64,000 nucleotides of DNA from Roseomonas mucosa (GCA_945878375.1 CAMDWG010000002.1:186001-250000), one strand, 5' to 3'. Positions 31,337 to 39,884 are shown, counted from the stretch's first letter. A program made the numbers and translations. The notes: generated from the sequence alone by a model not told the origin.

Positions 31337-33055
31337 ATGCCGCCACGCCCGCGCCAGCCCGACACCGAGGAGGATGCCGGCGCCGTTCCCGGCACCCAGG
31401 CGCTCACGCGTGGCATCGCGCTGCTCAACCTGGTGGCCGATGCCGCAGCACCCCTGCGCTTCACCGACATCGCGGAACGCGCCGGCCTCGCGCGCCCCAC
31501 CGCGCACCGCATCCTTGCCGCTCTGACGGAAGCGCGGTTGCTGCGCCACGACGCGGCCAGCCAGACCTTCGCCCTCGGTCCGCGCCTGATGGAAATGGCG
31601 CATCGCGTCTGGGACGGCTTCGACCTGCGCGCCACCGCCGCACCCGAACTGGAACGCCTCGCGCGGCTGGCGGGGGAGACGGCGCGGCTCGCGCTGCTGG
31701 ATGGCGATGGTGTGCTGTATGTCGATCAGCGCGATGCCGAACAAGAAGCGGTGCGGCTGGTGAACCGCGTGGGCGCGCGGGCCCTGCCGCATGCCAGCGC
31801 CTGCGGCAAGGCGATGCTGGCGCAGCTGCCGGCCGCCGAACGCGCGGCGCTGCTGGCGCGCCTTGCGCCGCTCGCCGCGCCGGGGCCGCGCACGCTGGCG
31901 GATGCGGCGGCGCTGGAACGGGAATTCGCGCTGTCGGCCGCGCGTGGCTACGCGCTGTCGCTGGAAGAAGCAGCGGCGGGGGTGAATGCGGTGGCGGCCG
32001 CGGTGCTCGACCGCCGCGCGCGGCCGCTCGGCGCCATCTGCCTGGTCGGCCCTGCCTTCCGCCTGGATGAGGCGCGGCTACACGCGCTGGGGCGAGAGGT
32101 GATGGAGGCGGCGCGGCGCATTTCCGGCAATGCCGCGCGATCCGCGATGACGCTGGCCGTCGCGCCGCGCCCGGCGGCGACATCCGCGGGCGTCGAGGTG
32201 GCGGTGCGGGCGGAAGCGCTGCTGGGCGAAGGCCCGTTGTGGTCCGCGCGCGAAGGCCGCCTGCTCTGGGTCGATATCCTCGCCCCCGCGATCCATGTCA
32301 GCGACCCTGCGACGGGCGCGGATCGCGTGGTGCCGACCGATGAGATGGTCGCCGCCCTCGCACCGCGCGCGGCGGGCGGCTTCGTCGCGGCGGCGCGGTC
32401 CGGCCTGCGCGGCTTCGATGGCACGACGCTGGGCGAGGTAATCGCCGCGCCCATCGCGGCGGGCGCGGGGCTGCGCCTGAATGACGGGCGCTGCGATGCG
32501 GCGGGGCGCTTCTGGGTCGGCAGCCTCGCGCTGGATTCCACGCCGGATGCCGGGGCGCTGCACCGGCTCGATCCCGATGGCAGCGCGCATCTCGTGCTGG
32601 CCGGGCTGCATGTGCCGAACGGGCTCGGCTTCAGCCCGGATGGGCGGCTGCTGTACCTCGCGGACAGCGCGCGGCGGCGGCTGGATGTCTTCGACTTCGA
32701 CGCAGCGCGCGGCACGCTCGCCAACCGCCGCCCCTTCGTCACGCTGGCGGAGGGTGAGGGCGTGCCGGACGGGCTCTGCGTCGATGCCGAGGGCGGGGTC
32801 TGGATCGCGCTTTGGGATGGATGGCGCGTGGTGCGCCATGCGCCGGATGGCCGGCTCGACCGCGTCATTCACCTGCCGGTGCCGCGCCCGACGAGCTGCG
32901 CCTTCGGGGGCGCGGATCTCGGCACGCTCTACGTCACCAGCGCGCGCGTGCGGCTTTCGGCAGCGCAGCTGGCGGAAGCGCCGCTCTCGGGCAGCGTCTT
33001 CGCCATCGATCCGGGCGGCGCGCGCGGCCAGCCCGAACATGACTTCAAGGGATAG
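31337..33055 (+). CDS. IclR-family regulator fused to SMP-30/gluconolactonase domain
   Basis: 572 residues from ATG 31337. Residues ~20-85 are a winged helix (GTQALTRGIALLNLVAD, LRFTDIAERAGLARPTAHRI) and ~90-260 an IclR effector domain (ALPHASACGKAMLAQL, REFALSAARGYALS-like text). From ~285 to the end there is an SMP-30 beta-propeller: LLGEGPLWSAREGRLLWVDI with the metal-binding Glu, RLNDGRCDAAGRFWVG, VPNGLGFSPDGRLLYLADS and GVPDGLCVDAEGGVWIALW, with the Asn and Asp metal ligands kept. The lactonase part would hydrolyse sugar lactones; coupled to a regulator it could sense or process the inducer. The aldolase gene follows after 13 bases. Confidence 0.93.
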   Translation: MPPRPRQPDTEEDAGAVPGTQALTRGIALLNLVADAAAPLRFTDIAERAGLARPTAHRILAALTEARLLRHDAASQTFALGPRLMEMAHRVWDGFDLRATAAPELERLARLAGETARLALLDGDGVLYVDQRDAEQEAVRLVNRVGARALPHASACGKAMLAQLPAAERAALLARLAPLAAPGPRTLADAAALEREFALSAARGYALSLEEAAAGVNAVAAAVLDRRARPLGAICLVGPAFRLDEARLHALGREVMEAARRISGNAARSAMTLAVAPRPAATSAGVEVAVRAEALLGEGPLWSAREGRLLWVDILAPAIHVSDPATGADRVVPTDEMVAALAPRAAGGFVAAARSGLRGFDGTTLGEVIAAPIAAGAGLRLNDGRCDAAGRFWVGSLALDSTPDAGALHRLDPDGSAHLVLAGLHVPNGLGFSPDGRLLYLADSARRRLDVFDFDAARGTLANRRPFVTLAEGEGVPDGLCVDAEGGVWIALWDGWRVVRHAPDGRLDRVIHLPVPRPTSCAFGGADLGTLYVTSARVRLSAAQLAEAPLSGSVFAIDPGGARGQPEHDFKG

Positions 33056-33068
33056 GAAACCAACGACG

Positions 33069-33983
33069 ATGTCGCGGATCAACGGCGTGTTCCCCGTGCT
33101 GCCGACCCCCTTCGCGCCGGATGGCGCGCCGGATGTCGCGGCCTTCCTCCGGCTTGCCGATTTCGCGATCGAGGCCGGGGTGGATGGCGTCGTCTTCCCC
33201 GGCATGGCGAGCGAGGTGGAGACGATGAGCGCCGCCGAGCGTGGCGCGCTGGTCGCGGCGCTCGGCGCGCATCTCGGTGGCCGCGTGCCCTTTATCGTCG
33301 GCGCGTCCCACGCGGATCCCGCCGAAAGCGCGGCGCGCGCGCGCGAAGGCCAGGCGGCGGGTGCGGTCGCGGCAATGATCATGGCGCCGCCGCAATGCGG
33401 ACAGGACATCGCGAAGCATGTCGCCTTCTACGCCGCCGTGGCGGACGCCGCGCCGGGCATCGCCATCATGCTGCAGAACGCGCCCGCGCCGAATGGCGCG
33501 GGGCTGTCGCCCGAAGCCGTCGCCGCCGTCACCGCGCAGGTGCCCGCGATCCGTACGGTGAAGGAGGAAACGCTGCCCTGCGGCCAGCATGTCACGCGCA
33601 TCCTGGCCGCCGCGACGACGCTGGACGGCGTGATGGGCGGCGCGGGGGCGCGCTTCATCCTCGATGAACTCGCGCGCGGCGCCTGCGGCACCATGCCGGC
33701 GCTGGAACTGGCGGATGCGCATGTGGCGCTGTGGCGCGCCTGGCAGCGCGGCGACCGCGCGGAGGCGCGGCGAATCTACACTCTCACTCTGCCGCTGCTG
33801 GCCTTCCAGATGACCTTCCGCGTCCGCGCGACGAAGGAGGTGCTGGAGCGCCGCGGCCTGCTGGCGCACACTGGCGCGCGCGCCGCCGGGCCGAAGCTCG
33901 ATGCCGGCGACATGGCGGAGATCGGCGAATTGCTGGCGACCGCCGCGCCGACCCTGTCGATCCATCCCGTCCGCGCTGCCTGA
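33069..33983 (+). CDS. DapA/NAL-superfamily aldolase or dehydratase, variant active site
   Basis: 304 residues. The opening GVFPVLPTPFAPDGAPD and the Schiff-base lysine Lys165 (IRTVKEET) place it in the dihydrodipicolinate synthase/N-acetylneuraminate lyase family. Two catalytic motifs are changed: the usual GTTGE loop reads FPGMASEVETM, and the usual Leu-Tyr-Asn-x-Pro reads MLQNAP, with Gln for the proton-relay Tyr. It is therefore not a housekeeping DapA. In context (lactonase, MR/MLE enzyme) a 2-keto-3-deoxy sugar-acid aldolase or dehydratase role is likely but unproven. Confidence 0.85.
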   Translation: MSRINGVFPVLPTPFAPDGAPDVAAFLRLADFAIEAGVDGVVFPGMASEVETMSAAERGALVAALGAHLGGRVPFIVGASHADPAESAARAREGQAAGAVAAMIMAPPQCGQDIAKHVAFYAAVADAAPGIAIMLQNAPAPNGAGLSPEAVAAVTAQVPAIRTVKEETLPCGQHVTRILAAATTLDGVMGGAGARFILDELARGACGTMPALELADAHVALWRAWQRGDRAEARRIYTLTLPLLAFQMTFRVRATKEVLERRGLLAHTGARAAGPKLDAGDMAEIGELLATAAPTLSIHPVRAA

Positions 33984-34003
33984 CATCCGGGGTCCTGAAT
34001 CCG

Positions 34004-35188
34004 ATGGCCCAACACCCCGACCGCATCGAAAGCGTCTCGGCCTTCGTCGTCGAGATCCCGCGCGACGTGCCCTATCTCGGCCCGCTGCGGCCGGGGGAAT
34101 TCGTCAACCGGCGCGGCTACATCGTCCGCCAGGGCAACCGCACACTCTACCCGACCGCCGACCGGTCCGTCGTGCTGCGGATCACGACGGAAGCGGGGCT
34201 GACGGGCTGGGGCGAGACCTATGGCATCGTGGCGCCGGACGCCGTGCGCGCGATCATCGAGGATGTGGTCGCCCCGGTACTGGAAGGCCGCGATCCTTCC
34301 GCGCCCGCGGTGATCCATGAGGATCTCTATGATCTGATGCGCGTGCGCGGCTTCTTCGGCGGCTTCTACCTGGACAGCCTGGCGGCGGTGGACATCGCGC
34401 TGTGGGACCTGCTGGGCAAGCGGCTGGGCGCGTCGGTCTCGACCCTGCTCGGCGGGCGGCGGCATGCGACGATCCCGGCCTATGTCTCCGGCCTGCCGCG
34501 CGCGACGCTGGCCGAACGCGTGGACTTCGCGCGCCACTGGCAGGCGAAGGGTTTCCGGGGGTTCAAATTCGCCGCCGTCGTCGCCGATGACGGCGTGGAG
34601 GCCGAGATGGCCGCGCTGCGCGAGGGGCTGGGCACAGCGGCGGAGATCATGGTGGACCTCCATTGGCGCCACACCGCGCCCGAGGCGATCCGCCTGATCC
34701 GCCGCCTGGAGCCCCATCGCCTCGCCTTCGCGGAAGCCCCTTGCCCGCCAGAGGACATCGCCGGCATCGCGGAAGTGGCGCGCGCTGTCGGCGTGCCGAT
34801 CGCGCTGGGGGAGGAGCTTCGTACCGTCTTCGAATGGCAGCAGCGCCTCGCGGCGCGTGCCTTCGGCATCGGCCAGCCGGAGATGGGGCGCACCGGCATC
34901 ACGGAATTCGCCCGCATCGGCGCGCTGTGCCATGCGCAGAACATCGCGGTGATGCCCCATGCGACGATCGGCGTCGGCATCTTCCACGCCGCCAGCCTGC
35001 AGGCATCCAGCACGCTGCAACGCCTGCCCTGGCACGAATACCAGCACAGCATCTTCGACCCGAACCTGCACCTGACCCAGCCGACCGGCACGCGGCATAT
35101 GTCCTGCACGGATGGCTTCTACACCCTGCCCGACGGCCCCGGCCTCGGCGTCGAGCCCAGCCCGGCCCTGCTGGACGCGCTGGCGTGA
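34004..35188 (+). CDS. Mandelate racemase/muconate lactonizing enzyme family protein (probable sugar-acid dehydratase)
   Basis: 394 residues in the enolase superfamily. N-terminal cap: SVVLRITTEAGLTGWGETYG. Barrel: IALWDLLGKRLGASVSTLLGG, then GFRGFKFAAVV (position of the KxK base motif, here with one Lys), metal ligands Asp in MVDLHWRH, Glu in FAEAPCPPEDI and Glu in LGEELRT, and His in MPHATIGVGIFHAAS. These enzymes abstract a proton next to a carboxylate; many are sugar-acid dehydratases. It follows the DapA-like gene by 20 bases, so lactonase, dehydratase and aldolase steps would be encoded together. Confidence 0.88.
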   Translation: MAQHPDRIESVSAFVVEIPRDVPYLGPLRPGEFVNRRGYIVRQGNRTLYPTADRSVVLRITTEAGLTGWGETYGIVAPDAVRAIIEDVVAPVLEGRDPSAPAVIHEDLYDLMRVRGFFGGFYLDSLAAVDIALWDLLGKRLGASVSTLLGGRRHATIPAYVSGLPRATLAERVDFARHWQAKGFRGFKFAAVVADDGVEAEMAALREGLGTAAEIMVDLHWRHTAPEAIRLIRRLEPHRLAFAEAPCPPEDIAGIAEVARAVGVPIALGEELRTVFEWQQRLAARAFGIGQPEMGRTGITEFARIGALCHAQNIAVMPHATIGVGIFHAASLQASSTLQRLPWHEYQHSIFDPNLHLTQPTGTRHMSCTDGFYTLPDGPGLGVEPSPALLDALA

Positions 35189-35229
35189 GGCCTGTGGGGC
35201 GGGGCGCTGCCCTCCCCTGACCCCACCCG

Positions 35230-35380
35230 CCAGGAGGCGTGGCCTCCTGGACCTCGATCAGTTGAACGCCGAATGGGGTGGGGGCTTTGGCCCCACCCCA
35301 TGCGGCGTTGAAAACTCTTGGGTTCCAAGGGGCCACCGCCCCTTGGCAGGGTGGGTTCGGGAGGGACAGCGTCCCTCCCG
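35230..35380. repeat. Cluster of four palindromic (REP-like) units
   Basis: Four perfect or near-perfect hairpins stand in a row in a 211-base gap: 35230-35250 (8-bp stem), 35265-35309 (nested 7-bp and 10-bp stems), 35325-35346 (8-bp stem) and 35358-35380 (9-bp stem). Loops are 5-7 bases. The arrangement looks like a composite intergenic palindromic element rather than one terminator. It separates the sugar-acid module from the convergent NMT1-like gene, so it may also stop transcription from both sides. Confidence 0.7.
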
Positions 35381-35399
35381 AGGTCCGCCGAGCGCCGCC

Positions 35400-36314
35400 C
35401 TACAGGCTCGCGACAGCGCGTTCCCAGCGGCCGAGGTCGAGGTAGCGCTCCGGCGCCGGCGGCGTGCCGCCCCAGGTGCCGAGCATTTCGGCGCGGATCC
35501 GCAGCACGTTGCGGAAGCCTTCCATGTCGAAGCGGCCATCCACCGCCGCGCCGCCGGCAGGCGCGGTCACGATGGCGAGGTTGCGCCGCGCCATCTCCGG
35601 CGACAGGCGCAGGCGTTCCGTCAGCAGCATGGCCGCGGCGGCGGCATTGGCCGGGTTCAGCATCCAGCGGATGCTCTCGACATAGGCGGCCAGGTAGCGT
35701 GTGACGGTCTCGGCATTCGCCCGCGTCCAGGCGCGCATGCCCCAGCCGGCGAAGCCGAGATAGGGGCCGACCACATCGGTCGCGTTCGCCAGGTTGCGGA
35801 TGCCCTGGTCCTGCGCCTGCAGGCTGAAGGGCAGGTTCAGCACGGATCCTTGCGCGTCCGGGTCGCGCAACATCAGTTCGTAGCGGGCGAAGGTGCCGCC
35901 CGTGGGGCGGATCGTGTAGCTGCCGCGCGGCAGGCCGTTCAGCGCCAGCATCTTGTAGGCGACCAGCGCGAAGGCGGTATCCGGCGCGTCCACGATCAGC
36001 GTGCGGCCGCGCATATCGGCCCAGTCGCGGATCTCGGGCTTCACATGGAAGCTGTTGAAGCCGCTGTCGCCACCCATGAGGATGCCGATGTCGTGCCCGG
36101 CCTCGGCCATCGCCACCGCATTGTCGACGCCCGCGACGACAAGCTGGTGGCGGCCTGCCGCCAGGCCGTTCCGCAGCTCGGTCGAGTTCGGGGTGTTCAG
36201 GATCTCCACCGCCAGGCCGCGCCCGGCGAAGAAGCCCTGCGATTGGCCGACGAAAAGCGGCAGGTTGCCCACGCCCGGGAAGACCATGACCTTCAGCGCG
36301 GTTGTCTGCGACAT
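35400..36314 (-). CDS. NMT1/THI5-like ABC substrate-binding family protein without signal peptide
   Basis: 304 residues. LKVMVFPGVGNLPLFVGQSQGFF is the usual opening of mature NMT1/THI5-like binding proteins (in FxGxxxxPLxxAxxxGFF form), followed by LAAGRHQLVVAGVDNAVAMA and MRGRTLIVDAPDTAFALVAYKML. The chain begins directly with the mature-like sequence: there is no hydrophobic leader, and the frame upstream of ATG 36314 meets a stop without another start. It may be a cytoplasmic sensor or enzyme rather than a transport receptor. It is divergent from a nucleoside hydrolase gene, so a nucleoside or base ligand is possible. Confidence 0.8.
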   Translation of the reverse strand: MSQTTALKVMVFPGVGNLPLFVGQSQGFFAGRGLAVEILNTPNSTELRNGLAAGRHQLVVAGVDNAVAMAEAGHDIGILMGGDSGFNSFHVKPEIRDWADMRGRTLIVDAPDTAFALVAYKMLALNGLPRGSYTIRPTGGTFARYELMLRDPDAQGSVLNLPFSLQAQDQGIRNLANATDVVGPYLGFAGWGMRAWTRANAETVTRYLAAYVESIRWMLNPANAAAAAMLLTERLRLSPEMARRNLAIVTAPAGGAAVDGRFDMEGFRNVLRIRAEMLGTWGGTPPAPERYLDLGRWERAVASL

Positions 36315-36601
36315 GGCGATCCTCGGCGTGGCGAGCGTGGCGGTGGGTAACGCGATTCATCGCGGTTTCCTCGCCGATGTCCATTTTAGGAGCATCGACA
36401 GCAGACACCTGCCCGACTTCATGCGCGAGCCTCAAGCGGCCGGGGCGTCTGGCAAGGGAACATCTCGTCCAGCCATCCAGCGGGCCGGGATCGCCACGTT
36501 CTTGGGGATCGCGAAGCCTTGCCAGACCGGCCCCGCCGGGGTCATGGCTGGCGGGCGCGGCGCCCGTGCCACGCCGCCCCCGAGCCACCGGAGCCGTAAG
36601 C
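36315..36601. other. Divergent intergenic region, NMT1-like gene / nucleoside hydrolase
   Basis: 287 bases between two divergent genes; it must contain both promoters. One less GC-rich patch lies around 36375-36395. No operator, riboswitch or convincing promoter hexamers were recognised. Confidence 0.4.
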
Positions 36602-37528
36602 GTGCCGAAACCTGTCATCATCGATTGCGATCCCGGCACCGACGATGCCATCGCGCTGTGGCTGGCGCTCGCGGCGCCTGAGCTCGACCTGCGGCTGGTG
36701 ACGGTCGCTGGCGGCAATACCGGGCTGGATCGCACCACCGCCAATGCGCGCGCCGTGCTGGGCCTGGCGGGCAGCGCCGTGCCCATCGTGGCGGGCAGCG
36801 CCCGCGCGCTGCTCGGCGAGTTCCGGGAGGCCCCGGCGATCCATGGCGCCGATGGCCTTGGCGGCGTGGTGCTGCCGCCGGGCCCGCCGCTTGCGCCCGG
36901 CATCGCGGCGGATGCGATCCGCGACACGCTGCGCGCCGCCGCCCCCGGCAGCGTGACGGTGATCGGGCTCGGCCCGGTGACCAACCTTGCCTTGGCCTTC
37001 GCGACGGAACCTGCGCTCGCCGATCGCGTGGCGGAGATCGTGCTGATGGGCGGGGCCTTCAGCGAGGGCAACATCACCCCCGCCGCGGAGTTCAACGCCT
37101 GGAACGACCCGGAGGCGCTGGAGATCCTGTTCAAGCTCGGGCGCCCACTTTCCATCGCGACGCTGGACCTGACGGCGCAGGCCTTGGTGACGCCGGCGAT
37201 CATCGACGCGCTGGCCGCGCGGCAGGGCGGGGCGTGCCTGGACGCCGCGATCCGCATCCTGCGCGCGCTGCCGAGTTCAAAGCGTTTCGACCATCGCGGC
37301 TTCCCGCTGCACGACCCCTGCGCGGTGGCCTGGGCGATGCGCCCTGGCCTGTTCACCGCGCGGCCCGTGCAGGCGGAGATGGACCTCGCGCCGGGGCCTT
37401 CGCGCGGGCGGACCGTCTTCGACCGCTGGGACCGGCTGGGCCGGCCCGCCAATGTGACGCTGCTGGAGACGCTGGACGCGCCGGCCTTCTTCGAACTGCT
37501 GGGCGAAAGCCTCGCGCGCCTGCCGTGA
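36602..37528 (+). CDS. Inosine/uridine-preferring nucleoside hydrolase family protein
   Basis: 308 residues from a GTG start at 36602, where the family's N-terminal strand begins (PKPVIIDCDPGTDDAIALW). The calcium-binding DxDPGxDDA cluster is at residues 8-16. Further family phrases: TVAGGNTGLDRTTANA, IHGADGLGG, TVIGLGPVTNLALAF, VLMGGAF, NAWNDPEA and LHDPCAVAWAM. It cleaves the N-glycosidic bond of nucleosides to ribose and base. It is divergent from the NMT1-like gene and convergent with the FrhB-family gene (7 bases between stops). Confidence 0.94.
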   Translation: MPKPVIIDCDPGTDDAIALWLALAAPELDLRLVTVAGGNTGLDRTTANARAVLGLAGSAVPIVAGSARALLGEFREAPAIHGADGLGGVVLPPGPPLAPGIAADAIRDTLRAAAPGSVTVIGLGPVTNLALAFATEPALADRVAEIVLMGGAFSEGNITPAAEFNAWNDPEALEILFKLGRPLSIATLDLTAQALVTPAIIDALAARQGGACLDAAIRILRALPSSKRFDHRGFPLHDPCAVAWAMRPGLFTARPVQAEMDLAPGPSRGRTVFDRWDRLGRPANVTLLETLDAPAFFELLGESLARLP

Positions 37529-37535
37529 CGCAGGC

Positions 37536-38813
37536 TCAGTCCTTCGGGTTCTGTCCTGGGGCTGAAGGGCGCGCGGCGGGCAATTCGGCCTCCCGCGGCT
37601 TGAGGCCATAGGGCGCTACCAGCGCCCAGAGATGCGCGGGGACCATGCTCCGCAGGCGGCGTGGCGCCTTGTGGCGCAGGAACAGGATGCTCTCCACTGC
37701 CTTCATCTCGACCCGCGCGCGGGCGAATTCCAGGCCCTTCGGCCCGAAGCGCGGCATCAGCCAGCCGACCAGGGGGCGCAGGACATCCGGCATCCGCCGC
37801 AGCGGCAGGCCGCCGGCCGCGCGTTCCGTATTCGCGAGGAACCCCTTCACCGCCCCCTGGCGCTTGCCGGCGGAGACAGGGGCCGAATGCGCCAGTTCCG
37901 GCTCGATCAGGTCCAGCACCTCCTCGCCGCGCGCGGTGCGGACCAGCAGCCATTGCGCGCCAGTGCCGCCCATGTAGCCGACGGTGATGTCGGCCAGCAC
38001 ATTGGTGTAGTCCACGCAGGTCCGGCAGGTCAGCGGGAAGAAATCGTCGGGCAGCTTGCTGATCGGCAATTGCAGGAAGGGGATGGTCCGCACCCGCCCA
38101 TCGGCGTGGCGCAGCTCCACATGGAAATCGGCGCGGAATTCCAGATAGGTGATGGACGCAGGATCGGGGTCCAGCAGGTCAAGGAAGCGATGGAACATCG
38201 CGGTCGTGGTGTTGTCGGAGCACGGCGTGCCGATGACGTAGATCCGCTCCAGCCCCAGCTCCGCCTCGATGGCGCGGAGCGCATGCACCTGGCAGGGGAT
38301 GCCGATCACGGCGATGCGCCGGTGCCCGGCCGCCGCGGCCGGCTCCAACAGCGCCAGTAGCGGGGCGAAGCCCATCTTCATGCCGCGGCAGGCCGCCATG
38401 TCGCGCGCATCGGTGACGAGCACGGGCACGGGCTTCCAGCGATCCTCCGGATCGGCCGCCATGGCGAGCACCGCCGTCACCGCGCCCGTTTCCAACAGCC
38501 GCTCCCCGAGGCGTGAGGCGATGCCGGTCCATTGCGCGCCCTCCCTCGGCTCAGCCAGCCCGGCGCGGAGCATTCGGCGGAAGGGGCCGAAATGCATCTC
38601 GTCCGGCCGTGACGGGTCGCGCGCGCGGCCATGCACCTGGCGTTCCAGGCCCTCATAGTCGGGACGCAGGAACTGGCAGGCGCGGCCGCAGGTCTTGGCG
38701 AGCGGCGTGCGCGACAGGCCGCAATCGGTGCAGAGCGCGCGCGGGGCGGGCTCGGCGAGCGGTGGCGTCCAGGGCCCGGTCGCCGGGGCAGGGGGCACGA
38801 CATCGTGAGGCAT
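37536..38813 (-). CDS. FrhB/FdhB-family Fe-S protein, resembles BciB (ferredoxin-dependent 8-vinyl reductase)
   Basis: 425 residues. N-terminal Cys cluster ALCTDCGLSRTP...CGRACQF (residues ~27-50), then IGIPCQVHALRAIEAELGL, GTPCSDNTTTAMFHRFLDLL, YLEFRADFHVELRHADGRV and LTCRTCVDYTNVLADITVGYMGG. This order fits the F420-dehydrogenase beta-subunit family (COG1035), which includes the cyanobacterial and purple bacterial divinyl (proto)chlorophyllide 8-vinyl reductase BciB and 7-hydroxymethyl chlorophyll a reductase. The length is right for BciB. If so the organism makes or made bacteriochlorophyll; no other photosynthesis gene is visible here. F420-related or other ferredoxin-linked reductase roles remain possible. 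Confidence 0.75.
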   Translation of the reverse strand: MPHDVVPPAPATGPWTPPLAEPAPRALCTDCGLSRTPLAKTCGRACQFLRPDYEGLERQVHGRARDPSRPDEMHFGPFRRMLRAGLAEPREGAQWTGIASRLGERLLETGAVTAVLAMAADPEDRWKPVPVLVTDARDMAACRGMKMGFAPLLALLEPAAAAGHRRIAVIGIPCQVHALRAIEAELGLERIYVIGTPCSDNTTTAMFHRFLDLLDPDPASITYLEFRADFHVELRHADGRVRTIPFLQLPISKLPDDFFPLTCRTCVDYTNVLADITVGYMGGTGAQWLLVRTARGEEVLDLIEPELAHSAPVSAGKRQGAVKGFLANTERAAGGLPLRRMPDVLRPLVGWLMPRFGPKGLEFARARVEMKAVESILFLRHKAPRRLRSMVPAHLWALVAPYGLKPREAELPAARPSAPGQNPKD

Positions 38814-38919
38814 AGCGACGAGGCTAGAGGCACCGCCGGAGCCGTGTCACGCGGCCTTTCCGCAGGCAGGCCCACGCTTCGCGCTGGCCTTGCGCGCCCT
38901 GGCTTGGCAGGAAGGGCGC

Positions 38920-39807
38920 ATGAGCCTCGTCCCCACCTTCGCCACCCCCCCCGGCTTCCTCGGCCTGCCGCAGAGCGCCGTGCCGGGCGAGATCTCCATC
39001 GCGGGCATCCCGCTCGACCTCGGCGTCACCAACCGCGCCGGCACGCGGGAAGGGCCGGCGGCGATCCGGCGTGCCTCCCGCATGCTGGTCGATGGGTCGC
39101 ACCCCGCGACGCGGATCGACCCGCGCGAGTTGCCGCTGGCCGATGTGGGGGATTTCGCGCTGGCGCTGGGTGATCTCACGGCCTCGCTCGCGCTGATCGA
39201 GCAGCAGGCGGCCGCGCATCCGCATCTGGTGGCGCTGGGCGGGGAGCATGGCATCTCGCTTCCGCTGCTGCGGGCGCTGGCCCGGCGCGTGGGCGGGCCG
39301 CTGGCGCTTGTGCATTTCGACGCGCATCTCGACACCTGGCCCGAAAGCTTCGGCCAGCGCTTCTCCCACGGCCAGCCCTTCTTCCACGCGATCGAGGAAG
39401 GCCTGGTGGACCCAAAGCGGATGATCCAGATCGGCATCCGGTCCCCGGTGGAGCCTGAGGTGATGGATTGGACGCTGTCGCGCGGCGTCACGGTGATCTC
39501 CGCGCTGGATGTCCATGAAGCGGGCCCCACGGCGGTCGCCGCGCGGGTGGCGGAGGTGGTGGGCGGTGCTCCGGCCTATCTCTCCTTCGACATCGATGCG
39601 CTCGACCCCGCCTTCGCGCCCGGCACCGGCACGCCGGAGATCGGGGGGCTGGCATCCTGGCAGGCGCAGGCGGTGCTGCGACGGATCGGCGGGCTCGATT
39701 TCCACGGCATGGATGTGGTGGAGGTCGCACCGCCCTTCGACGTGGCGGAGATCACGGCGCTCGCCGCCGCGACGCTGGCCTGGGAATATCTCTGCCGGGC
39801 GGGCTGA
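38920..39807 (+). CDS. Agmatinase-family ureohydrolase
   Basis: 295 residues from ATG 38920 behind GAAGGG. The two-manganese site of ureohydrolases is complete: His110 (GGEHGIS), Asp134/His136/Asp138 (HFDAHLDTW) and Asp224/Asp226 (FDIDALDPAFAPGTGTPE). GVTNRAGTREGPAAIRRAS is the usual N-terminal region. Agmatinase gives putrescine plus urea from agmatine; guanidinobutyrase or related activities have the same signature. The position ahead of ornithine decarboxylase and homospermidine synthase supports a polyamine role. The 570-base gap that follows makes co-transcription with those genes doubtful. Confidence 0.88.
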   Translation: MSLVPTFATPPGFLGLPQSAVPGEISIAGIPLDLGVTNRAGTREGPAAIRRASRMLVDGSHPATRIDPRELPLADVGDFALALGDLTASLALIEQQAAAHPHLVALGGEHGISLPLLRALARRVGGPLALVHFDAHLDTWPESFGQRFSHGQPFFHAIEEGLVDPKRMIQIGIRSPVEPEVMDWTLSRGVTVISALDVHEAGPTAVAARVAEVVGGAPAYLSFDIDALDPAFAPGTGTPEIGGLASWQAQAVLRRIGGLDFHGMDVVEVAPPFDVAEITALAAATLAWEYLCRAG

Positions 39808-39884
39808 GGCGGGAAGGCTTCTGGCGATCTGCAAGAATCGCAGAGGGGCATGCCCGAAAATATGAGATGGGGCCGGAAAACCCC

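Noticed and set aside
35119-37953. 944-codon minus-strand frame spanning the NMT1-like and nucleoside hydrolase genes
   Set aside because: Overlaps two real genes on both strands; the amino-acid text has no recognisable domain.
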